From: an uncultured Emticicia sp.
GTDB lineage: Bacteria; Bacteroidota; Bacteroidia; Cytophagales; Spirosomataceae
Direction of reading: 5' to 3'
Length of the DNA: 64,000 nt
NCBI RefSeq assembly: GCF_937903345.1
Contig: NZ_CALCZQ010000070.1
Location: 11,534 to 75,533, forward strand
Shown here: positions 36,787 to 46,869 of the stretch, in pieces
Position numbering within the stretch: position 1 is the stretch's first letter
Layout of the letters: the number at the start of each line of letters is the position of its first letter
Notes under the pieces: model-generated
Told to the model about the DNA's origin: nothing
Seen by the model: only the letters and a program-made list of their open reading frames with translations
Databases searched by the model: none
Made by a program: the position numbers and the translations under genes

Positions 36787-39396
36787 ATGAGACAAATATT
36801 TATTTACATGTTCAGTTTAGTTATGATAATTGTCGCATCTATGCAGGCGGGTTTATTGTATGCTCAAAACTGCGATGAGTTGATAAATATTCCAGAAGCT
36901 GAAAAAAAATATGCCACTGGCAATTTTGATGAAGTAATTAATCTTTTATTGCCTTGTATTGAAAAGGGATTTTCAAAAAATGCCCAAGTTCAAGCATATA
37001 AACTTTTGGCGATGACTTACCTAGCACTTGATTCCGAACGCCAAGCAGCTTTAGCTATACAAAATATTATCACGATCAATCCATATTTCGAGCCTGAATT
37101 TACGGCTACACCTCAATTTAAAGACCTATTTAGACGCGTAAAAGATTCACAAGAATCAATTATTCAAATTACTTCAGTATCCAAAAGAGCTGAAAATATT
37201 CAGAAAGTTCCTGCTACTGTAATTGTCATTACCGAAAAAGATATTACAAAACGTGGCTATCAAAACCTCGAACAGCTTTTACATGATTTGTCGGGTATAG
37301 ATATGGCCAAAGGAAATGGTCCAGGCTATTCAAATTTTTATGTAAGAGGCTACCGCTCTACATCAAATGATCGCATGCTGATGCTCATTGATGGGGTAGA
37401 AGAAAACGATTTAGCTTCTGATAATGTGCCTATTTCAAGACAATATTCTTTGACAGATATAGAGCGTATCGAAATTGTCTTTGGGCCTGCATCTACCATG
37501 TACGGAAATAATGCCTTCGTTGGGGTTATCAATATTATTACCAAAAAATATAGAGAAACAATTGATGGAAATAATAAACTTTGGATCAAAGGACAAGCAA
37601 AGCTCGGTAGTTGGGATAGCAAATTAATTGATGCTACGGTTGCAGCAAAAGCTAAAGATGTAGCGATTTCGATAACTGGGCGAGTATTTCAATCGAATGA
37701 AATGAGTCTCTCGAAATATCCAGAATGGAATTTTGACCCAAGAATTAGCAATGATTATACCAACAGACTTGATTTAACCGGCATTAATGCTCAAAGCTAT
37801 ATAGATAAAAATAAACTGACGACAAAGTATCCAAACTCCGATTTATTTAGTGTTGATTATAACAACAATAATGTTGCCACAGCAATAAAGCTTACACCAA
37901 AAGGCGAGCAGCGAGCAGCCGAACTTGATAATGTGCTTTTTAATGGAAATGCTTATGGAGAGAAAGTTAAGTTTGGCGATGTATCGAAAAATTATTACGT
38001 GAAAGCTAAAATCGAATTCAAAGATTTTTATTTGACTTTTACAAATTGGCAAACCAACGAAGGTGCAACTCCTTGGTATACCAATCAAGTTCGACTTAGT
38101 TCAAGTGATTTATCTCGTTGGGTTACAAGTTATCGAAGTTTCGCAACCTTTTATAATAAGGTATTTACCGAGAAATTTCAATTAATCAATATTTCCTCGT
38201 ACAGACTCCATGAGATAAATAGTAATACAAATTTGGCTACTTATAAAGGTTATTTTAATAATAAACTAAGTTTTTTAGATTTGGCTAATGCTGTTGAACC
38301 CTCTTATTCGACCATCAATTATTATAGAGTTTCGAATCAATTTCGTTCAGAACTAAGGCTTTTATGGAGCCCATTACCAAAATTAGATATAAATAGTGGA
38401 ATTGAATACCGAAACAGTATCATTCAAGGAAATTATATTACTTCTGGTACTGCAACGCCCGAAGAATCAGGATTACCAACGGATGTCAATTTTCTTGGAG
38501 GAAATAATTTTAGGGTTTATGATTTAGGTGCTTATTCACAGAGTACTTATCGTTATTCTGAAAATCTAAATTTGGTCGCAGGATTTAGAGTTGATAATAA
38601 TAAAGTGCGTAAAAATGGAGGTTATGGTGCTGTTTTTAACCCACGTCTTTCGGCAGTTTATAGTAAAGGAAATATTACGCTTAAAGCTATTTATGCCGAA
38701 GCTTTTAAAGATGCTTCATATTTACAGAAATACGGAACAACTGCCGATCGAAAACTCAATAATCCAACACTTCAACCTGAAAAGGTAAAAAACTTGGAGT
38801 TTAGCTTAAACTATAAAATCTCTAAAAAAGCTGGGATTAATATATCAGCTTATCGAGCTAATTATAGCAATTCGGTAGGTTTGGCGTCGGTTGTTTTAGA
38901 AAATGGCACTACTACCAGCCAGTTTCAAGGAATTGGGCAGCAGCGAATATTGGGTGCACAAGCAGAGGCAAATTACCAATCTGACCGATTGACTTTTTGG
39001 AGTAATTTTACATTAACCAATCCTTTAGATTTATTGCTTGATTTACGTATTAGCGACATCGCAAAGTTTTCTTTCAACCTTGGTTCAAATTATCAGCTAA
39101 CAAAAAAAATAGCCATTAACGCCACAACTCATTATGTGGGATCAAGAAAAACGGGGGTGGGTACTTCTGGGAGTAAAAATCCTATTCAGGTATTTGCTCC
39201 CTATTTTGTCATAAATACGGCAATTAGTTACCACGACATTTTTGATGGCGTTTCGCTTCAAGTTTCAATAAATAACCTTTTCAATAAAGAATATTTCGAC
39301 CCAGGCATTCGTGATGCCGATGGTGTGGCAAGTGCTTCAAGGTTTCCTCAAGAGCGACGTAATATTTCGGCGGGGGTTTTATTTGATATAAAATAA
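36787..39396 (+). CDS. TonB-dependent outer-membrane receptor with N-terminal TPR-like extension
   Basis: About 869 residues from ATG 36787, chosen because MRQIFIYMFSLVMIIVASMQAG begins a signal peptide. A helical TPR-like region (about 30-115: AEKKYATGNFDEVINLLLP, QAYKLLAMTYLALD) replaces the usual carboxypeptidase-like domain of Bacteroidota receptors. The plug follows (VPATVIVITEKDITKRG, FYVRGYRS, GPASTMYGNNAFVGVINI) and then the beta-barrel up to the terminal GVLFDIK. Such receptors import siderophores, vitamins or glycans; no SusD partner is present. The substrate is unknown. Confidence 0.88.
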   Translation: MRQIFIYMFSLVMIIVASMQAGLLYAQNCDELINIPEAEKKYATGNFDEVINLLLPCIEKGFSKNAQVQAYKLLAMTYLALDSERQAALAIQNIITINPYFEPEFTATPQFKDLFRRVKDSQESIIQITSVSKRAENIQKVPATVIVITEKDITKRGYQNLEQLLHDLSGIDMAKGNGPGYSNFYVRGYRSTSNDRMLMLIDGVEENDLASDNVPISRQYSLTDIERIEIVFGPASTMYGNNAFVGVINIITKKYRETIDGNNKLWIKGQAKLGSWDSKLIDATVAAKAKDVAISITGRVFQSNEMSLSKYPEWNFDPRISNDYTNRLDLTGINAQSYIDKNKLTTKYPNSDLFSVDYNNNNVATAIKLTPKGEQRAAELDNVLFNGNAYGEKVKFGDVSKNYYVKAKIEFKDFYLTFTNWQTNEGATPWYTNQVRLSSSDLSRWVTSYRSFATFYNKVFTEKFQLINISSYRLHEINSNTNLATYKGYFNNKLSFLDLANAVEPSYSTINYYRVSNQFRSELRLLWSPLPKLDINSGIEYRNSIIQGNYITSGTATPEESGLPTDVNFLGGNNFRVYDLGAYSQSTYRYSENLNLVAGFRVDNNKVRKNGGYGAVFNPRLSAVYSKGNITLKAIYAEAFKDASYLQKYGTTADRKLNNPTLQPEKVKNLEFSLNYKISKKAGINISAYRANYSNSVGLASVVLENGTTTSQFQGIGQQRILGAQAEANYQSDRLTFWSNFTLTNPLDLLLDLRISDIAKFSFNLGSNYQLTKKIAINATTHYVGSRKTGVGTSGSKNPIQVFAPYFVINTAISYHDIFDGVSLQVSINNLFNKEYFDPGIRDADGVASASRFPQERRNISAGVLFDIK

Positions 39397-39403
39397 TACG
39401 ATT

Positions 39404-39991
39404 ATGAATGTAATGGCCAGCGATATGAATTATCTGAAGGAAAAACAAAATACTACCAATTCTATTGCTGATGGGTTTATTCTTTCTGCTGGATATTTCC
39501 CAGAAATAATGAATGATATTGGTCGGTTTAGAGTAAAAACTTGGCGAAATGAAAAAGGCATTGACCCAATTTTTTTTTCAAAAGATTCGTGGATAGATGA
39601 GATAGATGCAAATGCTCGACATTGGATAATCACACAAAATAATATAATTGTTGCATCAGCTCGACTAAGTTTTCATGAATTCATTGAGGATGTGCCTTAT
39701 GCAAATTTCTTACAATTAGAGCATCGATTACTTTTCAATAATTCTCCGATTGCCTCAATCAATCGTTTGGTTGTATCACCAGAGTTTAGAGGGCGTGGTT
39801 TTGCCAAATTACTGGATATGGAAAGAGTAAAGGTTGCACAAGAATTTGGTGTAAATGAAATAATAGCATTTCCACAACTTTCACGTTTAGAATCATTAGA
39901 GAAACTTGGCTTTAGCCTTATTTCACAATTAAAAAATATTCCAGAAATGCCTGAGCGACCTTTCTTTTTAATGAAACTAAACATGAAATAG
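39404..39991 (+). CDS. GNAT-family N-acetyltransferase
   Basis: 195 residues. The acetyl-CoA loop is SPEFRGRGFAKLLD, preceded by the strand SINRLVV and followed by FPQLSRLESLEKLGFSLIS, the normal GNAT order. ARHWIITQNNIIVASARLSFHE forms the N-terminal sheet. The acceptor substrate cannot be predicted. It starts 8 bp after the TonB receptor stop, so the two are probably co-transcribed. Confidence 0.85.
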   Translation: MNVMASDMNYLKEKQNTTNSIADGFILSAGYFPEIMNDIGRFRVKTWRNEKGIDPIFFSKDSWIDEIDANARHWIITQNNIIVASARLSFHEFIEDVPYANFLQLEHRLLFNNSPIASINRLVVSPEFRGRGFAKLLDMERVKVAQEFGVNEIIAFPQLSRLESLEKLGFSLISQLKNIPEMPERPFFLMKLNMK

Positions 39992-40068
39992 CCTACTGTT
40001 TTGCTTTGGGTTTTATTTCAAATGATGGTACACACAAATCTTTTTAAAGTACTGAATATAAATAAGTA

Positions 40069-42963
40069 ATGTTAAACAAAGAGAAAATATATGACATTCT
40101 GAATCTGAAAGAGGATGATATTTCTATCATAAAACCTTTCATTCAATACTCATTTTTTATGGGAGTATCGGTTGCGATTTTTTATACCGCAACCATGTCG
40201 TTATTTCTTAATAGTTTTGAGCGTTCTATGTTTCCAAAGGCCTATATTGTCAGTGGAATTGTTGTTTATTTACTGGGTTTTATTGTAAGTAAGTTTCAAA
40301 GTCGGTTCAACTTTTCAAAGGTTTCTTTTTCACTTATTGTTTTCTTAATTATTACTGTTGCGGGTTTATTAATATTACACTATTTCACAGCTAATAAATG
40401 GGTTTACTTTTTTCTTTTTATCTGGAATCGAGTATTTGTTTTTGTTAATGGTATTTCGTTTTGGGCGGTTATATCGCGAATATTTAAATTCCAACAAGCC
40501 AAACGACTCATCAGTTTTATCACAACTGGCGATGTACTTTCATCGATTATCAGCTATTTATCTGTACCATTATTACTCCGTTTTATTGATACTAATTTTC
40601 TATTATACATTTCGGTAGCTGCTTTAATTGTATGTCTGCTAATGGTTTTCAGAATTAGTAAAAAATACACAACGGAACTGTCAGAGATAGTTAAAAAAAC
40701 AAATACAAAAGGACAAAATGCACTAAAATATTTCTTCAAATCGCCCTACTATACGGCTATTTTTTTTATGGCAATGTTGCCAGTTGTTGGTTTGTTTTTT
40801 GTTGAATTTATATTTTCAGTTGAGTCCAAGTATATCTTTCCAGAAAAAGATACCCTTACCAGTTTTCTAGGTTTATTTTTTGGTATTTGTGCCATTATCG
40901 AACTACTAATAAAATCTTTTTTATACGGGCGAATCATCGAAAAATACGGCTTAAAATTGGCCTTAACTATTTTACCTTTAGGCCTGACAATATTTTTTGG
41001 AGCAGGTATAATATATGGTACTTTTTATGGTAGTACCTTCTTGTTTTTTGCTTTCATTGTTATGTCTCGCTTATTTATGAGTTCATTTCGTAAATCTATT
41101 AGTGAACCTTCATTTCAAATTCTATTTCAACCCATTCCCCCAACCCAACGCTTAGAATTGCTGAGCCGAATAGAAGGCGGGCCTAAAGCACTGGGCAATA
41201 TTTTGGCTGGAGTTTTACTGATGATATTGACTTATTTTAGCTTTATGGACTCTATCTATATTTCATATATTTTCTTTACTATCTTATTGGCGTGGGTCTG
41301 GGTTGCCTTTAAAACTCAAACATTATACCGAAAAGTCTTAAAAAATCTTTTAGTAGATGACAAAAAGATTCAAAAAATGCAAATAAGGTTACAAGAAAAT
41401 ATTATATCAACATTTACAACGGAAGAGAAACCCATTGAAAAACATGAAGATTTTGATTCAATTGTCAAAATGACAACGTCTAAAGTAACCGCCGAACGTC
41501 TAAAATCGGTTGATTTATTAGTTAATTCAGGACGATATTATGCTTTCAAACATATCGAATTATTGCTTCAGGATCATAGTAAAAAAGTAAAAACTGAGGC
41601 TATTTTAGCCGCTGGGAAGCTAAAAAAACTAGAATTATGGCCTTATCTTATTAATAATCTTTCCTCAAAACATTTTGAACAGGCCGCAACTCAAGCACTC
41701 AAAAATATAGGAGAGCCTGCAATTGCTGAATTTGACCTTTATTTTAATCGAATAGAAATCAATGTTTTTACGCAGCTAAAAATCATTTCTATAATTGAGT
41801 GTATAGAATCTAATGCATCGATAAAATTTTTGCGTGCCAAAATAAATCATCCCAACCCAATTATTAGAGATAGAATTCATGAAGCTCTTAAAAAATTAAA
41901 TTACAAAGTTGCCATTCTCGAACGCCCGTTTTTTACTTCACAAATTGATGAAAAAGCAGCACTAATGGTTTGGATTTTGGCTGCACAGGTCGATGTCACA
42001 GATACACCTGGCAATGATGATTTACTAGAAGCACTAAAGGCTGAAAATAATAACTTAATTCCTAAACTTTTCAACTTATTGTCGCTTCTCACTGGCGATC
42101 ATAGTTTTGATTCAATCAATCGAATGTATCAGTATGGAGATGCCGAAACCTCTGATTTTGTAGCTGAAATATTTAACATTGCTCTAACCCACAGTTTTAA
42201 AACAAAACTATTAGCGATTTTTGAAAATAATGATGTTACAGAGCGATTACGTAAATCACAAGTCAATTATCCACAACAAAAACTTTCAGCAAAAGAGCGT
42301 GCAATAGATATTATAAATAAAGATTATTCCCAAGTTTCGAGTTCGCTCAAAGCAGTTGCTCTTAAATATTTAATGAATTTTGAGGGAGCTAATCAATCAA
42401 ATATTTTCACTATTTGTGCTAATTCAAATGCAATAATTATTAAAGAAACTGCCATTTATGGCTTAAAATTATTAGCTCCACAAATCTTTTCCGACCTAAA
42501 ATCATTAGCTATTGATCAACAAAATGATTCAGAAATTACGATTTACAAAAACATTGAAAAATACTTTAGTGAAAGTAATTTATTAATAAACAAAATTAAA
42601 AAGCTACAAAAGATTGATTTGTTTTCAAAAATCTCTGCTGAGGCTCTTATTCCAATTGCAATTTCTCAAAAGTTGATTGAAATGGTAAGCGATGAAACTG
42701 TGATTATGAAACCTTATTGTAAGGATGTTCCACCATTTTTGTTGGTCAAAAGTGGAGAGGTTGAACTCATCAAAACAGATAAAAGTGCACATTTAATTTT
42801 AGAAAACAACTATTGGTATTTGACACCTGATTCATCACAAAACACTGTTTTATACGCTATAAAAGCAATTTCTAATTCGGAGGTAATACTTTTAGATTCT
42901 TATTTAGTGCATAATCTCCTTATTGAAAAAAACATGATCAGTGATGAATCGGCAACAGTATAA
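40069..42963 (+). CDS. Transporter-like membrane domain fused to HEAT repeats and a cNMP-like domain
   Basis: 964 residues in three parts. Residues about 20-425 contain roughly 11-12 TM helices and resemble the ATP/ADP-translocase (Npt)/MFS-like fold. About 440-800 are soluble alpha-helical HEAT-like repeats (TAERLKSVDLLVNSGRYYAF, KTEAILAAGKLKKLELWPYL, FEQAATQALKNIGEPAIAEF). The last ~110 residues (LLVKSGEVELIKTDKSAHLI) look like a cyclic-nucleotide-binding beta-roll. Such fusions in Bacteroidota and cyanobacteria have no known substrate and could be receptors rather than pumps. It lies directly upstream of two sensor kinase genes. Confidence 0.75.
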   Translation: MLNKEKIYDILNLKEDDISIIKPFIQYSFFMGVSVAIFYTATMSLFLNSFERSMFPKAYIVSGIVVYLLGFIVSKFQSRFNFSKVSFSLIVFLIITVAGLLILHYFTANKWVYFFLFIWNRVFVFVNGISFWAVISRIFKFQQAKRLISFITTGDVLSSIISYLSVPLLLRFIDTNFLLYISVAALIVCLLMVFRISKKYTTELSEIVKKTNTKGQNALKYFFKSPYYTAIFFMAMLPVVGLFFVEFIFSVESKYIFPEKDTLTSFLGLFFGICAIIELLIKSFLYGRIIEKYGLKLALTILPLGLTIFFGAGIIYGTFYGSTFLFFAFIVMSRLFMSSFRKSISEPSFQILFQPIPPTQRLELLSRIEGGPKALGNILAGVLLMILTYFSFMDSIYISYIFFTILLAWVWVAFKTQTLYRKVLKNLLVDDKKIQKMQIRLQENIISTFTTEEKPIEKHEDFDSIVKMTTSKVTAERLKSVDLLVNSGRYYAFKHIELLLQDHSKKVKTEAILAAGKLKKLELWPYLINNLSSKHFEQAATQALKNIGEPAIAEFDLYFNRIEINVFTQLKIISIIECIESNASIKFLRAKINHPNPIIRDRIHEALKKLNYKVAILERPFFTSQIDEKAALMVWILAAQVDVTDTPGNDDLLEALKAENNNLIPKLFNLLSLLTGDHSFDSINRMYQYGDAETSDFVAEIFNIALTHSFKTKLLAIFENNDVTERLRKSQVNYPQQKLSAKERAIDIINKDYSQVSSSLKAVALKYLMNFEGANQSNIFTICANSNAIIIKETAIYGLKLLAPQIFSDLKSLAIDQQNDSEITIYKNIEKYFSESNLLINKIKKLQKIDLFSKISAEALIPIAISQKLIEMVSDETVIMKPYCKDVPPFLLVKSGEVELIKTDKSAHLILENNYWYLTPDSSQNTVLYAIKAISNSEVILLDSYLVHNLLIEKNMISDESATV

Positions 42964-42997
42964 ATAATGATGAATCAGATTGATTTTAGAAGTTTAT

Positions 42998-43045
42998 CGC
43001 TACGGCGAACCGTCGCTACGGCGAACCGTCTAATGTCTTTTGTCT
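42998..43045 (+). repeat. Tandem 16-bp repeat; copy R1 of an intergenic repeat
   Basis: CGCTACGGCGAACCGT occurs twice in direct tandem (42998-43013 and 43014-43029), followed by CTAATGTCTTTTGTCTCAGT. Related sequence recurs inverted at 47811-47868 and direct at 47995-48038, on the other side of the kinase pair. GC-rich against its surroundings. Confidence 0.65.
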
Positions 43046-43079
43046 CAGTACTTAAATTAAAAATATATATTCCTTTTTA

Positions 43080-46000
43080 ATGAATTTAGATTTGGTTACA
43101 TATCAGAGAGCAACAAAACTCCAACCTACAACTATTATATTATGGTTGGTTTTACTACTTATGGTATGTCCAAAAGTAGATATTTTAGCACAAAATCAAT
43201 TTAAAAAGGGTGAAAGAGGTATTCCATTATACAAAACATTTACTCCAAGAGATTATAACGCTCATCGACTAAACTTTGCCATAACTCAAGACAATCGAGG
43301 CTTACTTTACTTTGGCAATTTTGCGGGAGTATTAGAATACGATGGAATAAATTGGCGAAAAATTCAGACCCAAAATATAACGAGTGTATCTGCTTTAATG
43401 AAAAGCAAGTCTGGAGATGTTTTTGTAGGAGCAAACGGCGAGTTTGGTATATTAAAACCCGACAAAGAAGGCAATCTAGTTTTTGTAAGTTTGAGTGCTA
43501 AAATCAAAAACGATTTTGGTCAAATTGTCAATATTTTTGAATCCAAAAGAGGCATTTTTTTTATTAGTAAAAAGCGTATTTTCATTTATAAAGCAAAAAA
43601 AATAAACGAATTAAAAATCAGCGATGAAATTGTATCCTCTTATTATGTCAATAATAAGATAATTATAGTTTTAAAAAACAAAGGTTTATTGTTTTTGGAA
43701 GAAAATGGCCAAAAGTTAATTGCCCAAAATGCATTATTAGAAATTACAGGTATTTTCAAAACAAGTAACGATTTTTTGATTCTAACAAAAACACAAGGTT
43801 TGTTCAAACTTAGCACAAAAAATAAAATTGAATCAATTAGGTGTGAAGCCAATAATTATTTAAAATCAAATGAAGCTACTGCTGGTGTAATAATTAGTGA
43901 TTCGAGTATCGCAATTAGTACAACTAAAAGTGGTGTTATGTTGATTACAAATAATGGAGAAATTATTAATAAAAGTGTTGTCAATGGCAATTTGCAAGAT
44001 ATTACAGCAAATGCTATGTTTCAAGACCGTGACGGCAATTTATGGATGGCATTAAGCGAAGGAATACTTGAGTTTGATATGAATTCTTCAATCGAACGAT
44101 TTGTAGATTATAATAATGTAAAAATCGAAGTAAAAGCCATCGTTAGAGCAAACGAGCGTTTATTTGTTGCAGCCGACAATAGTTTATATAGTATCAATAA
44201 TTATGGAATCTCCAAAGTCAATGGTATTGATGCCCAATATTATGATTTAGCTTCGCAAGGAAAAGCACTACTTGTAGCAACAAATAGAGGTATATATTGG
44301 ATTTTAGACAAAAAAATTCAAAAACTTTCCGATGCCTTCGCTTTAAGCATTTTAGTTTTAAAAAACGACCCAAGTATTGTTTTGGTTGGTCAACAAAATG
44401 GTTTAAAAATATTAAAAATCGTCAATGGAAAAATAGTTAGTAACCAGACTGTTGAAAAATTAAATGCTGAAATCTCAGGTATTTCGGAAGATAAAAACGG
44501 CAATATTTGGCTCGAAGCATCGAATCAAGGATTGTTTCGATTAAATATACAAAACAACGAAGTAACAAGTTTTGCGGCAAACAAAGGTCTGTCCGAAACA
44601 TCAAGCAATCAAATTACAATTACATCAAAAGGAATCATTGCTTATAACAAAGACGGTGTTTTTCGTTATGAAAACCAGCAAGATAAATTTGTTCCATATA
44701 ATATTTTTCAAACCGATAGCAGTGCTATAGCAAATTATTATGGAAAAATACTTGAGGATTCTAAAGGTAATATTTTGGTTACAAATGATGATGGAAAAGG
44801 CTTGAGATTATATGAGAATAGTAAAAGTAAGAAATCTTTTCAATTACTTTCAAAGGCATTTTTGCCGATAGCTGACCTGCCTTTTGAAGTAATATATCCA
44901 GAATCTGATGGCATTGTATGGTTTGGAGGTGCTGATGGAGTTGTTCGATTCGATTTCAATGCTTATAAAGTTAATAATAAAAAATATAATGCTGAAATAA
45001 GGCAAATTACCCTCAATGGCATCAAAACGATTTATCAGGGGTTTCAAAATGATAGCCTTAATTTGACAAATCAAAAAATTGAACTTGATTATAAAATCAA
45101 TAGTATTCTTCTAAATTATGCCGCAACAAGTTTCCATCCAAATGAGGTATTGAAATTTCAAACTTACTTAGAAAACTTCGATAAAAGCTGGTCAGAATGG
45201 ACAACTTTATCTCAAAAAGAATATAATAATTTAGCCCCTGGCGAGTATGTATTTAGGGTTCGAAGCAAAAATGTTTTAGGTACAATAAGCCAAGAAGCTT
45301 CGGTAGCATTTACAGTTTATACACCTTTATATTTAAGGTGGTGGGCGTTATTTATCTATATGTTTTTATTTGGCATTATAAGCTATTATTTAGTTCGATG
45401 GCGATTGAGGGTTTTAGAAAAAGAAAAAGTTGAACTTGAAAACCTCATTCGCGAGCGAACAGAGGAAGTTATGAACCAAAAAAGCGAGTTAGAACAACAA
45501 TCAGAAGAATTATCAAGTAAAAATGACCAACTCGAAAAAATTGATTTAATCGTTCAGTCAATTAACTCTAAAATCAATTTCTCTAATTTATTTCAAACAG
45601 TGTTGGCTCAGCTAAAAATCATTCGCAATCTGGAAAGTGCAAGTGCTTTGATTTTTAATAAAGAAACAAGTGATTTTAAGTTTAAAGCTCATTTTGAGTT
45701 GATAGACAATGTGTCTTTAAGTGATGTTCAATTGACTTTGTTTCAAGCCGAAACTCGTTATTTGCAGAATGCAGTAGAAGTATATGAAGATATTTATTTC
45801 AAAAATGATATTGAATTTGATAAACTCAACAATCAACTTGATAAAATGACTGTACCTAAATCAATGGTTACGATTGTGATTAAGGTAGAGCAAAAAACTG
45901 AAGGATTTATTATTCTTGAAAATTACACTCGAATAAATGCATTCGACCTAAGTGATTTTAATATGATAAAAAACCTAAAAGAACACCTCATTGCTGCATA

Positions 46001-46868
46001 TATTAAAACAAAAATCCTTGAAAATCTTGAAGAAACTTTAACTAATCTCAAAGTAACCCAAGAAGAGCTTATCCGTCAGGAAAGATTAGTATCGGTTGGT
46101 CAATTAACCAAAGGAATCGTTGACCGAATTTTGAATCCACTTAATTATATCAATAATTTTTCGGAATCATCTACTATTTTGATTGATGAGGTGGTAGAGA
46201 TGTTTTCTAAACACGAAGCTTCAATATCGCCCGAAATCAAAGATGATTTTGCGGCAATGTTAGGAATGATTAAAAACAGTGTTACAAAGATTTATGAGCA
46301 TGGCAATAATACAACGCGAATAGTTAAAGACATGCAAAAGCTTTTGAAAGAAAAATCAAAAGATTTTATTGAAACTGACCTCAATTCATTTGTAGAAAAT
46401 CGGTCAAAAATCACCTTTAATGAATTTAAAACAAAAAATAAAAATGTTGATATTGAAATAGAATTCGATTGGGTTCAAACTAATGCAAAAGTGAGTATTT
46501 TACCACCTGAGTTAGGTGAGGTTATTACTGCAATCATAGACAATTCGCTTTATATTCTTAACGAAAAGTATAACATCGACAAATCGTTTACTCCTAAAAT
46601 TGTCATATCGACGCTAGTATTTGAAAATAATGTTATTCTAAAAATAAGAGATAACGGAAAAGGCATTCCTCAAAGAGATTTACAACAAATTTTTAGTCCC
46701 TTTTTTACAACTAAACCAACATCAAAAGGAACTGGCCTTGGTATGTTTATGAGCAAAGATATTATAGAATTACATAAAGGTAAAATTAGTATTTATTCAC
46801 AAGAAGGAGTATTTACAGAAGTAACTATTCAATTACCCACTATTATTAATCCAATTTTACTATCATAA
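43080..46868 (+). CDS. Two-component propeller sensor kinase lacking its phospho-acceptor His
   Basis: 1262 residues. A signal or anchor sequence (TIILWLVLLLMVCPKVDILAQ) precedes a beta-propeller of two-component-regulator type (DRDGNLWMALSEGILEF, DKNGNIWLEASNQGLFRL), then a Y_Y_Y domain (about 665-750), a TM helix near 760, a coiled coil and a GAF-like segment. The ATPase domain is intact (IIDNSLYIL, RDNGKGIPQ, KGTGLGMF). At the dimerisation helix, where kinases read HEIxNPLN, this one reads GIVDRILNPLNY: D1015 replaces His. It can probably bind ATP but not autophosphorylate in cis. The next gene, one base later, encodes a kinase with the His. Confidence 0.9.
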   Translation: MNLDLVTYQRATKLQPTTIILWLVLLLMVCPKVDILAQNQFKKGERGIPLYKTFTPRDYNAHRLNFAITQDNRGLLYFGNFAGVLEYDGINWRKIQTQNITSVSALMKSKSGDVFVGANGEFGILKPDKEGNLVFVSLSAKIKNDFGQIVNIFESKRGIFFISKKRIFIYKAKKINELKISDEIVSSYYVNNKIIIVLKNKGLLFLEENGQKLIAQNALLEITGIFKTSNDFLILTKTQGLFKLSTKNKIESIRCEANNYLKSNEATAGVIISDSSIAISTTKSGVMLITNNGEIINKSVVNGNLQDITANAMFQDRDGNLWMALSEGILEFDMNSSIERFVDYNNVKIEVKAIVRANERLFVAADNSLYSINNYGISKVNGIDAQYYDLASQGKALLVATNRGIYWILDKKIQKLSDAFALSILVLKNDPSIVLVGQQNGLKILKIVNGKIVSNQTVEKLNAEISGISEDKNGNIWLEASNQGLFRLNIQNNEVTSFAANKGLSETSSNQITITSKGIIAYNKDGVFRYENQQDKFVPYNIFQTDSSAIANYYGKILEDSKGNILVTNDDGKGLRLYENSKSKKSFQLLSKAFLPIADLPFEVIYPESDGIVWFGGADGVVRFDFNAYKVNNKKYNAEIRQITLNGIKTIYQGFQNDSLNLTNQKIELDYKINSILLNYAATSFHPNEVLKFQTYLENFDKSWSEWTTLSQKEYNNLAPGEYVFRVRSKNVLGTISQEASVAFTVYTPLYLRWWALFIYMFLFGIISYYLVRWRLRVLEKEKVELENLIRERTEEVMNQKSELEQQSEELSSKNDQLEKIDLIVQSINSKINFSNLFQTVLAQLKIIRNLESASALIFNKETSDFKFKAHFELIDNVSLSDVQLTLFQAETRYLQNAVEVYEDIYFKNDIEFDKLNNQLDKMTVPKSMVTIVIKVEQKTEGFIILENYTRINAFDLSDFNMIKNLKEHLIAAYIKTKILENLEETLTNLKVTQEELIRQERLVSVGQLTKGIVDRILNPLNYINNFSESSTILIDEVVEMFSKHEASISPEIKDDFAAMLGMIKNSVTKIYEHGNNTTRIVKDMQKLLKEKSKDFIETDLNSFVENRSKITFNEFKTKNKNVDIEIEFDWVQTNAKVSILPPELGEVITAIIDNSLYILNEKYNIDKSFTPKIVISTLVFENNVILKIRDNGKGIPQRDLQQIFSPFFTTKPTSKGTGLGMFMSKDIIELHKGKISIYSQEGVFTEVTIQLPTIINPILLS

Positions 46869-46869
46869 T

